Shown here: one piece after another, positions 1 through 7,188 of the stretch
Position numbering within the stretch: position 1 is the first letter of the stretch
How the letters are laid out: each line of letters opens with the position of its first letter
Origin: Verrucomicrobiota bacterium
GTDB taxonomy: Bacteria > Verrucomicrobiota > Verrucomicrobiia > Limisphaerales > AV2
Assembly (NCBI GenBank): GCA_003219345.1
Contig: QHOP01000258.1
Span: 1 to 13,572 of the forward strand
DNA length: 13,572 nt
Reading direction: 5' to 3'
Made by a program: the position numbers and the translations under genes
Notes under the pieces: generated by a model
Databases searched by the model: none
What the model saw: the letters and a program-made list of their open reading frames with translations, nothing else
What the model was told of the DNA's origin: nothing

Positions 1-598
1 CGATTCCATCGTTCGCGAGCTGCTGGAATTTTCAGCCACGAACCATCCGGATGTGCGCGACGAAGACCTCAATGCCATCGCCCGGCACTCGCTCAATTTG
101 ATGCAGTACGAGCTGAAGAAGCATCACATCACTTTGGCTCAAGAACTGGCGGCGGACCTGCCGATGCTCCAACTGGAACGAAACAAAATTCAGCAGGTGT
201 TCATCAACCTGTTCCTCAACGCCGTTGAGGCGATGCCCGATGGTGGAACGCTGGCGGTCCGCACTTATGCGCGGCCGTTGGCCGGAGAACGGCTGACTGC
301 GTTGGGCGGCGCGTCGAGCAGGTTTGGGCCGGGGGAGACCATGGTGATCGCCGAGATTGAGGACACCGGCGCGGGGATACCTCCCGACCAAATTACTAAA
401 ATCTTCGACCCTTTCTTTACCACCAAACCCACGGGAGTCGGCACCGGTCTGGGACTGCCGGTGAGCAAGAAAATCATCGAGCTGCACGGCGGCGCAATTC
501 ACATCGCCAATCGGGAGCAAGGCGGGGTGCGAGTGGCCGTCGTTTTCAAAACAAGCGGAGGAAACAATTATGAAAAAGAAACGAATCCTGATCATTGA
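1..598 (+). CDS. Sensor histidine kinase, C-terminal part (5' end outside window)
   Basis: The reading frame is open from base 2 to a TGA at 596-598 (198 codons), so the N-terminal sensor and the phospho-accepting histidine lie outside the window. The visible part starts with the end of the dimerisation helix ('IVRELLEFSA', where HisKA proteins usually have 'I..LLDFSR') and continues through a complete HATPase_c domain. Its N box is 'FINLFLNAVEAMPDGG', G1 is 'DTGAGIP', the F box is 'IFDPFFTTK' and G2 is 'GTGLGLPVSKKIIELHGG'. All ATP-lid and nucleotide-binding landmarks are intact, so it should be an active autokinase that phosphorylates a partner regulator. The next gene starts 29 bp before this one ends, so that receiver protein is the obvious partner. 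A GTG at 53 is an internal codon, not a likely start. The sensed signal cannot be told. Confidence 0.93.
   Translation, partial: DSIVRELLEFSATNHPDVRDEDLNAIARHSLNLMQYELKKHHITLAQELAADLPMLQLERNKIQQVFINLFLNAVEAMPDGGTLAVRTYARPLAGERLTALGGASSRFGPGETMVIAEIEDTGAGIPPDQITKIFDPFFTTKPTGVGTGLGLPVSKKIIELHGGAIHIANREQGGVRVAVVFKTSGGNNYEKETNPDH
557..561 (+). promoter_or_regulatory. Ribosome binding site of the response regulator
   Basis: GGAGG sits 8 nt before the ATG at 570, inside the 3' end of the kinase gene. It fixes the regulator start and suggests translational coupling with the kinase. Confidence 0.75.
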
Positions 599-959
599 CG
601 ACGAAGCGAGTTTCACTCGCTTGCTGAACCTGAACCTGGGCTGCACCGGCAAATACGCCGTACGGGCGGAGAACAACCCGCCCGAAGGACTCGAGGCGGT
701 GCGGGAGTTTCATCCGGACCTGATCCTGCTCGATGTTATGATGCCTCAGATGGACGGCGGCGCTCTCGCGGCCCGGCTGCAAAGCGACTCGCGGTTCAGG
801 CAAATCCCCATTGTCTTCCTCACGGCGGCGGTCCGGAAGGACGAGGTGCGAGACCGCAACGGCCTGATCGGCGGTTTTCCGTACCTGGCCAAGCCGGTCG
901 ATCTCAAGCAACTGCTGGTCTGCATCGAGAAAGCCCTGGCGCAACAACCACGCGGTTGA
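570..959 (+). CDS. Single-domain response regulator (CheY-like receiver)
   Basis: This 129-residue protein consists only of a receiver domain. The acidic pocket is D10/D11 ('LIIDDE'), the phospho-acceptor is D55 in 'LILLDVMMPQMDG', the switch threonine is T85 in 'IVFLTA', and the conserved lysine is K108 in 'YLAKP'. There is no DNA-binding or enzymatic output domain, so it probably acts by protein contact or passes phosphate along a relay. The start is supported by a strong GGAGG. The gene overlaps the upstream kinase gene by 29 bp, so the two form a two-component pair. It ends 42 bp before the convergent delta-60 gene; I see no clear terminator in that gap. Family assignment is secure; the output pathway is unknown. 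Confidence 0.93.
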   Translation: MKKKRILIIDDEASFTRLLNLNLGCTGKYAVRAENNPPEGLEAVREFHPDLILLDVMMPQMDGGALAARLQSDSRFRQIPIVFLTAAVRKDEVRDRNGLIGGFPYLAKPVDLKQLLVCIEKALAQQPRG

Positions 960-1001
960 GCTTGGCAGGGAAAGACCGAGCGACACGGACATTAATTCAG
1001 A

Positions 1002-2384
1002 TCAAGGCGACTTAGACACACGGAAGAACCGTCGGGAGAATTGCGGCACGCTGGCATCCTGGAAGGTGAAATTGTCAACCGTAGCGTGGGTGGACAATAC
1101 CACAGTCCAGTTCGCCAGATTCGTCGAAGCCTCAACACCGTACGTCTTTCCTGGAATGGCGGCCACGTCGAAGGAAAAGACGCCGGCTGAGATACTTGAC
1201 GGACCAATGATCGGAGCGCTGCTGCTTTGCAGGCGTGCGATGTGATTCCGGCTTCGCCCATCAACGGTGTTGATATAACTCCCCTCGATAATCGCCCGGG
1301 AATCCGGTTGCACCAGGATGAACTCAATAAAGGAGTCCACGTTCGCGAGGAAGTTGGTATCCAGGCTGCCGTTGGGGTTCAAGCGCGCGACATTGGTGCG
1401 CGCCACGCCATTCACGGTGGCGAACTGTCCCCCGATCAAAACTTTGCCGCTCGGATCATAAGCCACGCAGGCTACGTAATCGTCGGCGCCGGCCATGCCG
1501 TTTTGAAAGCTGCCGTCGAGGCTGCCATTCGGATTCAAACGCGCGATGCGATGGCGACTCTGCCCATTGACGGTACTAAAGTTCCCAGCAATCAGTACCG
1601 TCCTGTCTGGCTGGATCGCGAACGTGTCAACGTTGCCATCTGTAATCGCGAGAAAGTTGGTGTCCAGGCTGCCGTTCGTGTTGAGGCACGCGATGTGATC
1701 GCGGGCCTGGCCATTCACGCTGCTGAACGCGCCCCCGATCAGCACTCTCCCGTCCAACTGCAAGGCCAGAGCATTTGGCGGAGTGTCAATTCCTGCCACG
1801 AAGGTGGAGTCCAGAGTGCCGTTGCTATTGAGCCGGGCGATGTTGGTGCGCGGCGACCCGTTGACAGCGTCAAACGATCCGGAGATCACAATCTGTGAAT
1901 TGGATTGGAGGGCCAAATCGCTCACGGTAATGAACGATCCACTGCCGGTCACAGTGGCAACAAACTTGGTATCGAGAGTGCCATCGGCATTCAAACGCGC
2001 CAGCCGGAATCGCGTTGCTCCGTTCATGCCGGTAAACATGCCTCCGACCAGCACCTTGCCATCGGGTTGGACGGCCACACTGTGGATCGTGGGTTCACCA
2101 GCCGTTACGCTGGCTGAGAAGTTCGTGTCCACGCTGCCATCAACGTTCAGGCGGGCTACCGGACCGCGCGGCACTCCATTGAAGCTCGTGAACTGGCCTC
2201 CGAGAATCAGTTTTCCATCCGATTGAAGTGCGCCCGCCCAAAGCCAGGAATTCGGCCCGGTCATGCCACTGAGGAAACTTGGATCCACGAACCCGGCTTG
2301 TGCAAGGGAGACTGGAGGTCGCACGAGCGCACCCAGCAAAACGACAACGGGCACCCAAACCGATCGCGCCGAACATGGAAGCAT
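1002..2384 (-). CDS. Secreted delta-60 repeat protein (predicted beta-propeller)
   Basis: About 460 residues if translation starts at the ATG at 2384. That start puts a signal peptide at the N terminus: a basic n-region 'MLPCSARS', a hydrophobic core 'VWVPVVVLLGALV', and a likely cleavage after 'SLAQA'. The frame stays open upstream to 2498, but that extra segment is charged and would bury the signal peptide. Seven repeats follow with a period of about 49-54 residues (roughly residues 51-386). They match 'xxQPDGKVLIGGxFxxVNGxxRxxIARLNxNGSLDTxF', the delta-60 repeat. The last repeat is degenerate ('VDGRSRNHIARLQ'). The C-terminal about 60 residues ('FSFDVAAIPGKTYGVEASTN', then 'FFRV' near the end) resemble a tail common on verrucomicrobial exported proteins. 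Expected to be exported or surface-associated; its ligand is unknown. No clear Shine-Dalgarno is visible, and the gene seems to stand alone. Confidence 0.88.
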   Translation of the reverse strand: MLPCSARSVWVPVVVLLGALVRPPVSLAQAGFVDPSFLSGMTGPNSWLWAGALQSDGKLILGGQFTSFNGVPRGPVARLNVDGSVDTNFSASVTAGEPTIHSVAVQPDGKVLVGGMFTGMNGATRFRLARLNADGTLDTKFVATVTGSGSFITVSDLALQSNSQIVISGSFDAVNGSPRTNIARLNSNGTLDSTFVAGIDTPPNALALQLDGRVLIGGAFSSVNGQARDHIACLNTNGSLDTNFLAITDGNVDTFAIQPDRTVLIAGNFSTVNGQSRHRIARLNPNGSLDGSFQNGMAGADDYVACVAYDPSGKVLIGGQFATVNGVARTNVARLNPNGSLDTNFLANVDSFIEFILVQPDSRAIIEGSYINTVDGRSRNHIARLQSSSAPIIGPSSISAGVFSFDVAAIPGKTYGVEASTNLANWTVVLSTHATVDNFTFQDASVPQFSRRFFRVSKSP

Positions 2385-2577
2385 TGCCCACTCGATGAGG
2401 CTAAAGATTTTCAAGTTTTCTTCGAACCTTTGGTTTCTGTAACCCAGCGACAGACTAATCTTTCTCGTCCCCGTTTGCCAGTCTTGCCCGTAAAACATAA
2501 AACGGGTCCTGAGTATTGACCCAAACTCAATTCTTCACTGGACGACGGTTGATTGCGCCGTCTTTCCTTGAACCGTA

Positions 2578-2639
2578 CCCCCTCATCCCGTCCTTCTCCC
2601 CCAGTGGGGGAGAAGGTGCCCGGAGGGCAGTTGAGGGGG
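2578..2639. repeat. REP-like palindromic element
   Basis: A nested palindrome. The outer arms CCCCCTCA (2578-2585) and TGAGGGGG (2632-2639) are perfectly complementary. They enclose a perfect 11-bp hairpin, CCTTCTCCCCC (2592-2602), loop AGT, and GGGGGAGAAGG (2606-2616). This design, with its CCCTCATCC...GGGGGAGAAGG sequence, is typical of dispersed intergenic REP-type repeats. It lies downstream of tRNA-Pro and upstream of the delta-60 gene, but is followed by no T-run on either strand, so it is not a canonical terminator. Confidence 0.8.
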
Positions 2640-2648
2640 ATTCCGACC

Positions 2649-2657
2649 GGTTCATGG
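2649..2657 (+). repeat. Lone GGTTCATGG half-site beside the REP-like element
   Basis: This 9-mer is identical to the half-sites that delimit the palindrome mosaic at 8095-8391. It lies 9 bp beyond the outer arm of the REP-like palindrome. No CCATGAACC partner is found nearby, so it looks like a remnant. Confidence 0.5.
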
Positions 2658-2716
2658 CTTCGATTCACGTCCGGATTCATCATTCTGACTGCCCGATGGA
2701 GAGTAAAAAGTAAGGA

Positions 2717-2794
2717 TGGTCGGGGCGGTGAGATTCGAACTCACGACCTCTTGTACCCGAAACAAGCGCGCTAGCCAGGCTACGCTACGCCCCG
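2717..2794 (-). tRNA. tRNA-Pro (anticodon CGG), CCA encoded
   Basis: On the minus strand the acceptor arms CGGGGCG (5') and CGCCCCG (3') pair over 7 bp. The anticodon arm is CTTGT-TTCGGGT-ACAAG, giving anticodon CGG, which reads CCG proline codons. The T arm is GTGAG-TTCGAAT-CTCAC. The discriminator A (2720) is followed by an encoded CCA (2717-2719). Variable loop and D arm have normal sizes. The neighbouring genes are unrelated, and no integrase or duplicated tRNA 3' end indicates use as an attachment site. Confidence 0.96.
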
Positions 2795-2905
2795 TACCAG
2801 GAGGGTCAACTTGCCTTTTGTCGCGGTGGATTGCAACGCTGATTTTTGGCGCGTCTCCGCACTTTGCGCTTTGAACTTTGGCGCGCGCGTGTTTCAGTCT
2901 GTCGC

Positions 2906-3625
2906 ATGGTTGGCACCATCATCAACGCCGCGGCCATTCTGATCGGAGGCGTGGCCGGGCTGACTGCGAAAAAACAAATCCCGGTCGCTCATCAAACTGC
3001 CCTGAAAATCCTGCTGGGCGTCTTCACCGTCTATGTCGGTTTGAGCGCGACGTGGCAGGGGCTCAACGGCGGTTTTCTGCACGTCCTCAAGCAGCTCACG
3101 ATTGTCCTCCTCGCGCTCATGCTCGGCAATCTGACCGGCAAACTGGTGCGCACCCAGAAATCCCTCAACCGGCTCGGCCAGTACGCCAAACAAAAAATTT
3201 CCGAAGCACGGCCGGACAGTGGGCGACGGTTCCACGACGGCTTTGTGACGTGCTCGATTCTCTTCTGCGTCGCGCCACTGTCGATCCTGGGACCGTTGGA
3301 GGACGGGTTGACCGGGAATTTCAAGCCGCTCGCCGTGAAGGCCGTGATGGACGGCCTGGCGACCATGGCCTTCGTCACCCTGTTTGGCCTGGGCGCGACG
3401 TTGTCAGTCGTTCCGGTCATTGCGTGCCAGGGCACGATCACGCTCCTCGCCAAACTGGCTCAGCCCTGCCTGGCGAAATACTCGCTGCTTGATCCCATCC
3501 ATGCCACCGCCGGACTGCTGGTCTTCTGCGTCGCGCTGATCATTTTCGAACTGAAAAAAATCGAACTGGCGGATTACTTGCCCAGTCTGGTGTTCGCCCC
3601 GCTGCTGACGTGGCTCTGGCGGTGA
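2906..3625 (+). CDS. DUF554 family integral membrane protein
   Basis: The protein has 239 residues from ATG 2906. Starting there gives 'MVGTIINAAAILIGGVAGL', which matches the usual DUF554 N terminus ('M.GTI.N..AI..GG..G'). The frame is open back to a TTG at 2846, but that extension is arginine-rich and not family-like. Several hydrophobic segments are visible, near residues 4-20, 33-50, 62-78, 115-130, 145-170 and 205-235. The family signature is present: 'CSILFCVAPLSILGPLEDGL' followed by 'KAVMDGLATMAF'. DUF554 proteins (YdfK/YqgA-like) are small inner-membrane proteins of uncertain, possibly transport, function. The gene runs divergently from tRNA-Pro and lies 66 bp before the peptidase gene. 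No good Shine-Dalgarno is visible. Confidence 0.88.
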   Translation: MVGTIINAAAILIGGVAGLTAKKQIPVAHQTALKILLGVFTVYVGLSATWQGLNGGFLHVLKQLTIVLLALMLGNLTGKLVRTQKSLNRLGQYAKQKISEARPDSGRRFHDGFVTCSILFCVAPLSILGPLEDGLTGNFKPLAVKAVMDGLATMAFVTLFGLGATLSVVPVIACQGTITLLAKLAQPCLAKYSLLDPIHATAGLLVFCVALIIFELKKIELADYLPSLVFAPLLTWLWR

Positions 3626-3691
3626 GCCGGGACACTTTCGTTGTTTATTTCTTCTCATGGAGAATCGGGACTTTTAATATCCAGCCGGTTT

Positions 3692-5788
3692 ATGAAAATG
3701 AATCCAACCCGCTGGCTTCCCGGCACGGCGCTGATTGTCTTTATGGTGACTTTTTCTCCCTCACTCCTGGCGGACGAAGGCATGTGGCTGTTCAACCACC
3801 CGCCGCGCAAACAGCTCAAGGAAAAATACGGCTTCGACGTGACCGAAACGTGGCTCGACCACGTCCAGAAATCGTCCGTCCGCTTCAACAGCGGCGGCTC
3901 CGGTTCCTTTGTCTCCGAGGACGGCCTGGTGATATCGAATCATCACGTCGGCGCCGACGCCCTGCAAAAGTTCGGTGACAAAAACAAAAATTACCTGCGC
4001 GACGGCTTTTACGCCCGGTCGCAGGCACAAGAAAAACGCTGTCTCGATCTCGAACTCAACGTGCTCGTAAGCATCGAGGATGTCACGACGCGCGTGAACG
4101 TCGCCGTCAAATCGGAGATGGCCGTTGAGCAGGCGTTCCTCGCCCGCCGCGCCGTGATGGCGGAGATCGAAAAGGAATCGTTCGACAAGACCGGTTTGCG
4201 CAGCGACGTGGTCACGCTTTACCAGGGCGGCCAGTATCATCTTTATCGCTTCAAGAAATACACGGACGTCCGCCTCGTCTTCGCGCCTGAGCAGCAGATC
4301 GCCTTTTACGGCGGCGACCCGGACAACTTTGAGTATCCGCGCTTCGACCTCGATATCTGCCTGTTCCGCGTTTATGAAGACGACCAGCCGGCGAAGTTAC
4401 AGCATTACCTGAAATGGAGCGAAGCCGGCGTTTCCGAAAATGAACTGGTCTTCGTTTCCGGCCATCCAGGCCACACCAGCCGGCTTTTCACTGTCGCCGA
4501 ACTGGAATACGTGCGCGACCAACGCCTGCCTTACGCGCTGGAACGCCTGCACGCGCTCGAAGTGCTGCTCTCCAGCTACAGCGCGCGCAGCGACGAGAAC
4601 GCCCGCCGCGCGAAGGAAGACCTGTTCGGCGTGCAGAACAGCCGCAAGGCGTACATCGGCGAACTCGCCGGCGTGCTCGATCCCAAACTTATGGAGCAAA
4701 AACAAGCGGCGGAGAAAAAATTGCGCGACGCCGTGGCGGCCAGGCCGGAATTGAAAGACGCCGTTGGCGCCTGGGACAGGATTGCGGAAGCGCAAAAAAT
4801 CATCGCTGAAAACGCGCGTCGCTACAACCTGCTCGAAGTCGGACACGGCTTCTACAGCGACCTGTTCGTCATCGCCCGCACGTTGCTGCGCGCCGCCGAC
4901 GAGAAACCAAAGCCGAATTCGGAGCGCTTACGCGAGTTCGGCGAGGCGGGCCTCGCGTCGCTCGAATTCCAGCTCTTTTCCGAAAAACCGATCTACGACG
5001 ACCTCGAACAGTTGACGCTGGCCGACTCGCTCACGTTTCTGGCCGGCAAACTCGGCTACACGGACCCGCTCGTGCAGAAAGTCCTGGCCGGCAAACCGCC
5101 ACAGGAGCGCGCGTCCGACCTGGTGCGCGGCACCAAACTCAGGGATGTCGCATTCCGCAAGAAGCTTTACAGCGAAGGCCAGTCCGCCGTGGACGCGGCC
5201 CGCGACCCGATGATCGAACTCGCGCGATTGATCGATGCGGACGCCCGCGCGGTGCGCAAGAGCATCGAAACGCAAAGCGAAGCGAAACAGCAGGCCCATG
5301 CGCAAATCTCCAAAGCCCGCTTTGCCATCGAGGGAACGAGCACTTACCCGGACGCGACCTTCACGCTGCGGCTCGCGTACGGCGCGGTGAAGGGCTACGA
5401 GGAAAACGGCGCGCAAATCCCGTTTCAGACCACGCTCGAAGGCCTTTACCAGCGCGGCGAAGAACATCAGAACCAGCCGCCGTTCGACATCCCCCCGCGT
5501 TGGCTGAAGCGCAAGGGCCGCCTCAACCTGAACGCGCCGTTCAATTTCGTCAGCACAGCGGACATTATCGGCGGGAATTCCGGCAGCCCGGTCATCAACC
5601 GCGACGCCGAGTTCGTCGGCATCATCTTCGACGGCAACATCCAGTCATTGGTGCTCGACTTCGCCTACACGGACAAGCAGGCGCGCGCCGTCTCCGTTTG
5701 TTCGCAGTCGATTATCGAGGCGCTGCGCAAGGTGTATGACGCCGGCGCACTCGCCGACGAGTTGACCGGGAAAAGGAAGCGAAAGTAG
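3692..5788 (+). CDS. Secreted S46 family serine peptidase (dipeptidyl-peptidase 7/11-like)
   Basis: 698 residues from ATG 3692, close to the usual 700-720 of S46. A signal peptide is visible ('MKMNPTRW', then 'LPGTALIVFMVTF', with cleavage near 'SLLADEG'). The chymotrypsin-like catalytic triad can be placed: His85 in 'GLVISNHHVGADALQ', Asp221 in 'GGDPDNFEYPRFDLDICLF', and Ser630 in 'GGNSGSPVINRDAEFVGIIF'. The central helical region is charged and coiled-coil-like, as in the family's dipeptide-clamping domain. S46 enzymes act in the periplasm or on the cell surface and remove dipeptides from peptide N termini. An oddity is that characterised S46 enzymes have 'NHHC' where this one has 'NHHV'. 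An upstream ATG-less extension to 3641 would precede the signal peptide, so 3692 is preferred; ATG 3698 is also possible. The Gfo/Idh gene starts 16 bp downstream. Confidence 0.92.
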   Translation: MKMNPTRWLPGTALIVFMVTFSPSLLADEGMWLFNHPPRKQLKEKYGFDVTETWLDHVQKSSVRFNSGGSGSFVSEDGLVISNHHVGADALQKFGDKNKNYLRDGFYARSQAQEKRCLDLELNVLVSIEDVTTRVNVAVKSEMAVEQAFLARRAVMAEIEKESFDKTGLRSDVVTLYQGGQYHLYRFKKYTDVRLVFAPEQQIAFYGGDPDNFEYPRFDLDICLFRVYEDDQPAKLQHYLKWSEAGVSENELVFVSGHPGHTSRLFTVAELEYVRDQRLPYALERLHALEVLLSSYSARSDENARRAKEDLFGVQNSRKAYIGELAGVLDPKLMEQKQAAEKKLRDAVAARPELKDAVGAWDRIAEAQKIIAENARRYNLLEVGHGFYSDLFVIARTLLRAADEKPKPNSERLREFGEAGLASLEFQLFSEKPIYDDLEQLTLADSLTFLAGKLGYTDPLVQKVLAGKPPQERASDLVRGTKLRDVAFRKKLYSEGQSAVDAARDPMIELARLIDADARAVRKSIETQSEAKQQAHAQISKARFAIEGTSTYPDATFTLRLAYGAVKGYEENGAQIPFQTTLEGLYQRGEEHQNQPPFDIPPRWLKRKGRLNLNAPFNFVSTADIIGGNSGSPVINRDAEFVGIIFDGNIQSLVLDFAYTDKQARAVSVCSQSIIEALRKVYDAGALADELTGKRKRK

Positions 5789-5804
5789 TCTTTTTGACTG
5801 GCGT

Positions 5805-6965
5805 ATGAACAAAGTTCGTCTTGGCATCATCGGCATGGGCAACGTCGGGAAGCACCACGCCGGCTATCTGCTCGAGGGCAAAGTGCCGCGTTGCGAACTC
5901 GTCGCCGTTTGCAGCACGTCGCCGCAGAAACTCGAACCTTACAAAGCCAAAGGACTGAAAGTCTTCGACCGCGCTGAGAAACTGGTCCCGTCGCGCGAAG
6001 TGGACGCGGTCATCGTCGCCACGCCGCATTACCAGCACACGTCGATCGGCATGGCCGCGCTGGAGGCCGGGATGCATTTAATGGTCGAGAAGCCGATCTC
6101 CGCGCACAAAGCCGATGCCGAACGGCTCATCGCTGTCGCGAAGAGACACCCGAAGCAGGTTTTCGCCGCGATGTTTCAACTCCGCACCGAGCTGCGTTAT
6201 CTGAAAATCCGAAAACTGATCCAGAACAGCGATCTCGGCGAAATCGTCCGCATGAGCTGGATCATCACCGACTGGTATCGCACCGAAGCCTACTACGCGA
6301 GCGGCGGCTGGCGTGCGACCTGGCGGGGTGAAGGCGGCGGCGTGTTGCTCAATCAATGCCTCCACAACCTCGACGTAATCGCCTGGCTGCTCGGTATGCC
6401 ATCACGCGTCCGCGGTTTCTGCCAGCTCGGTCGCTATCACAACATTGAGGTCGAGGACAACGTAACCGCCTGCCTCGAATATCCGAAGGGCGCGACCGGC
6501 GTGTTCATTACCTCCACCGGCGAGGCGCCCGGCACGAACCGATTCGAAATCGCCGGCACGCGCGGCAAAGTCGTGCTTGAAAACAGCCGGCTTACTTTCG
6601 CCCGCAACGAAGCAGACATGATCGAATTCAGCAAGTCCGCGAAAGTCGGCTTCGTAAAACCTGAGGTCCGACAGGAGGACATCTCTTTTGAAGACGCCGC
6701 CACCCCGCACGCGACCCTCATACAAAACTTCGTGGACGCTATTCTCGACGGAAAACCGCTGATCGCGCCCGGCGAAGAGGGAGTACACTCCGTGGAACTG
6801 GCCAACGCGATGTTGTATTCCTCGTTGATCGGGCAGACCGTTGAATTGCCGATGGACAGCGCGGCGTTCGAGAAGAAGCTTCAGCAATTGATTGCCGAAT
6901 CGAAGTTCGAAAAGAAAGTGGTCGAGATCAAAGACGACGATTTTACCAAGTCATTTCATCGGTAA
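5805..6965 (+). CDS. Gfo/Idh/MocA family NAD(P)-dependent oxidoreductase
   Basis: 386 residues. The N-terminal Rossmann fold carries 'LGIIGMGNVGKHH' (residues 6-18), and the conserved 'EKPIS' motif puts the catalytic-type lysine at K97. The C-terminal alpha/beta domain has 'GGGVLLNQCLHNLDVIAWLL', where H187 and D190 fill the family's catalytic positions; an Asn stands where many members have Asp (N183). These enzymes oxidise or reduce a hydroxyl on a sugar, inositol or sugar derivative using NAD(P). The gene begins 16 bp after the peptidase stop, so the two are probably cotranscribed. It is followed 3 bp after its TAA by an inverted-repeat element and then a sugar isomerase/epimerase, a very frequent partner. 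Substrate unknown. No Shine-Dalgarno is visible. Confidence 0.93.
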   Translation: MNKVRLGIIGMGNVGKHHAGYLLEGKVPRCELVAVCSTSPQKLEPYKAKGLKVFDRAEKLVPSREVDAVIVATPHYQHTSIGMAALEAGMHLMVEKPISAHKADAERLIAVAKRHPKQVFAAMFQLRTELRYLKIRKLIQNSDLGEIVRMSWIITDWYRTEAYYASGGWRATWRGEGGGVLLNQCLHNLDVIAWLLGMPSRVRGFCQLGRYHNIEVEDNVTACLEYPKGATGVFITSTGEAPGTNRFEIAGTRGKVVLENSRLTFARNEADMIEFSKSAKVGFVKPEVRQEDISFEDAATPHATLIQNFVDAILDGKPLIAPGEEGVHSVELANAMLYSSLIGQTVELPMDSAAFEKKLQQLIAESKFEKKVVEIKDDDFTKSFHR

Positions 6966-6968
6966 ATC

Positions 6969-7177
6969 AACCACGGATGGACACAGATGGACACGGATAA
7001 GCAGAAGAATCTGACACGAATTTCACGAATTCACACGAATCGGACACAGAATCTGTTCTGGGGTTGGTTTTTTGCAGTGCTTGGTTTTGCGCGCAGGCGA
7101 AAAGCCCGATCTTTTATATGACGCTGGCTCGGATGGCGAAAAACATCATCCGTGTTAATCCGTGTCCATCTGTGGTT
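6969..7177. repeat. Intergenic element with imperfect 30-bp terminal inverted repeats
   Basis: The left arm (6969-6998) begins AACCACGGATGGACACAGAT. The right arm (7148-7177), read on the other strand, begins AACCACAGATGGACACGGAT. The arms match at 26 of 30 positions. Between them lies another degenerate unit, CACGAATTTCACGAATTCAC (7015-7034). No convincing open frame is present. The 209 bp element separates the Gfo/Idh gene from the epimerase gene. The arms are built from a GGACACGGAT-type unit that recurs at 9978-10007. I see no target-site duplication, so whether it moved as a unit is open. Confidence 0.75.
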
Positions 7178-7188
7178 AAATCGAAAAT

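Larger units (their letters stand above)
2385..2716. other. Noncoding stretch between the delta-60 gene and tRNA-Pro
   Basis: About 330 bp with no convincing gene. The part next to the delta-60 gene should hold its promoter. One weak candidate on the minus strand is TTGGGT and TTTATG separated by 17 nt. A small inverted repeat CCCGT...ACGGG (2487-2491 and 2502-2506) overlaps this site. The distal part holds a REP-like palindrome (2578-2639) and a lone GGTTCATGG half-site (2649-2657), described separately. Short open frames across this area have no start signals and follow repeat sequence. Confidence 0.5.

Noticed and set aside
1227..2226. Plus-strand open frames opposite the delta-60 gene
   Set aside because: They are repetitive because the minus-strand repeat gene is repetitive; no own signals.
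2578..2616. Rho-independent terminator for tRNA-Pro or for the delta-60 gene's upstream neighbour
   Set aside because: The 11-bp hairpin is strong, but no T-run follows on either strand, and the nested outer arms fit a dispersed REP-like element better.
2717..2794. tRNA-Pro as an integration site for a mobile island
   Set aside because: No integrase gene and no repeated tRNA 3' end found in the window.
4928..5467. Minus-strand open frame inside the S46 peptidase gene
   Set aside because: Shadow frame of a conserved peptidase; Arg/Phe/Leu-rich mirror composition.
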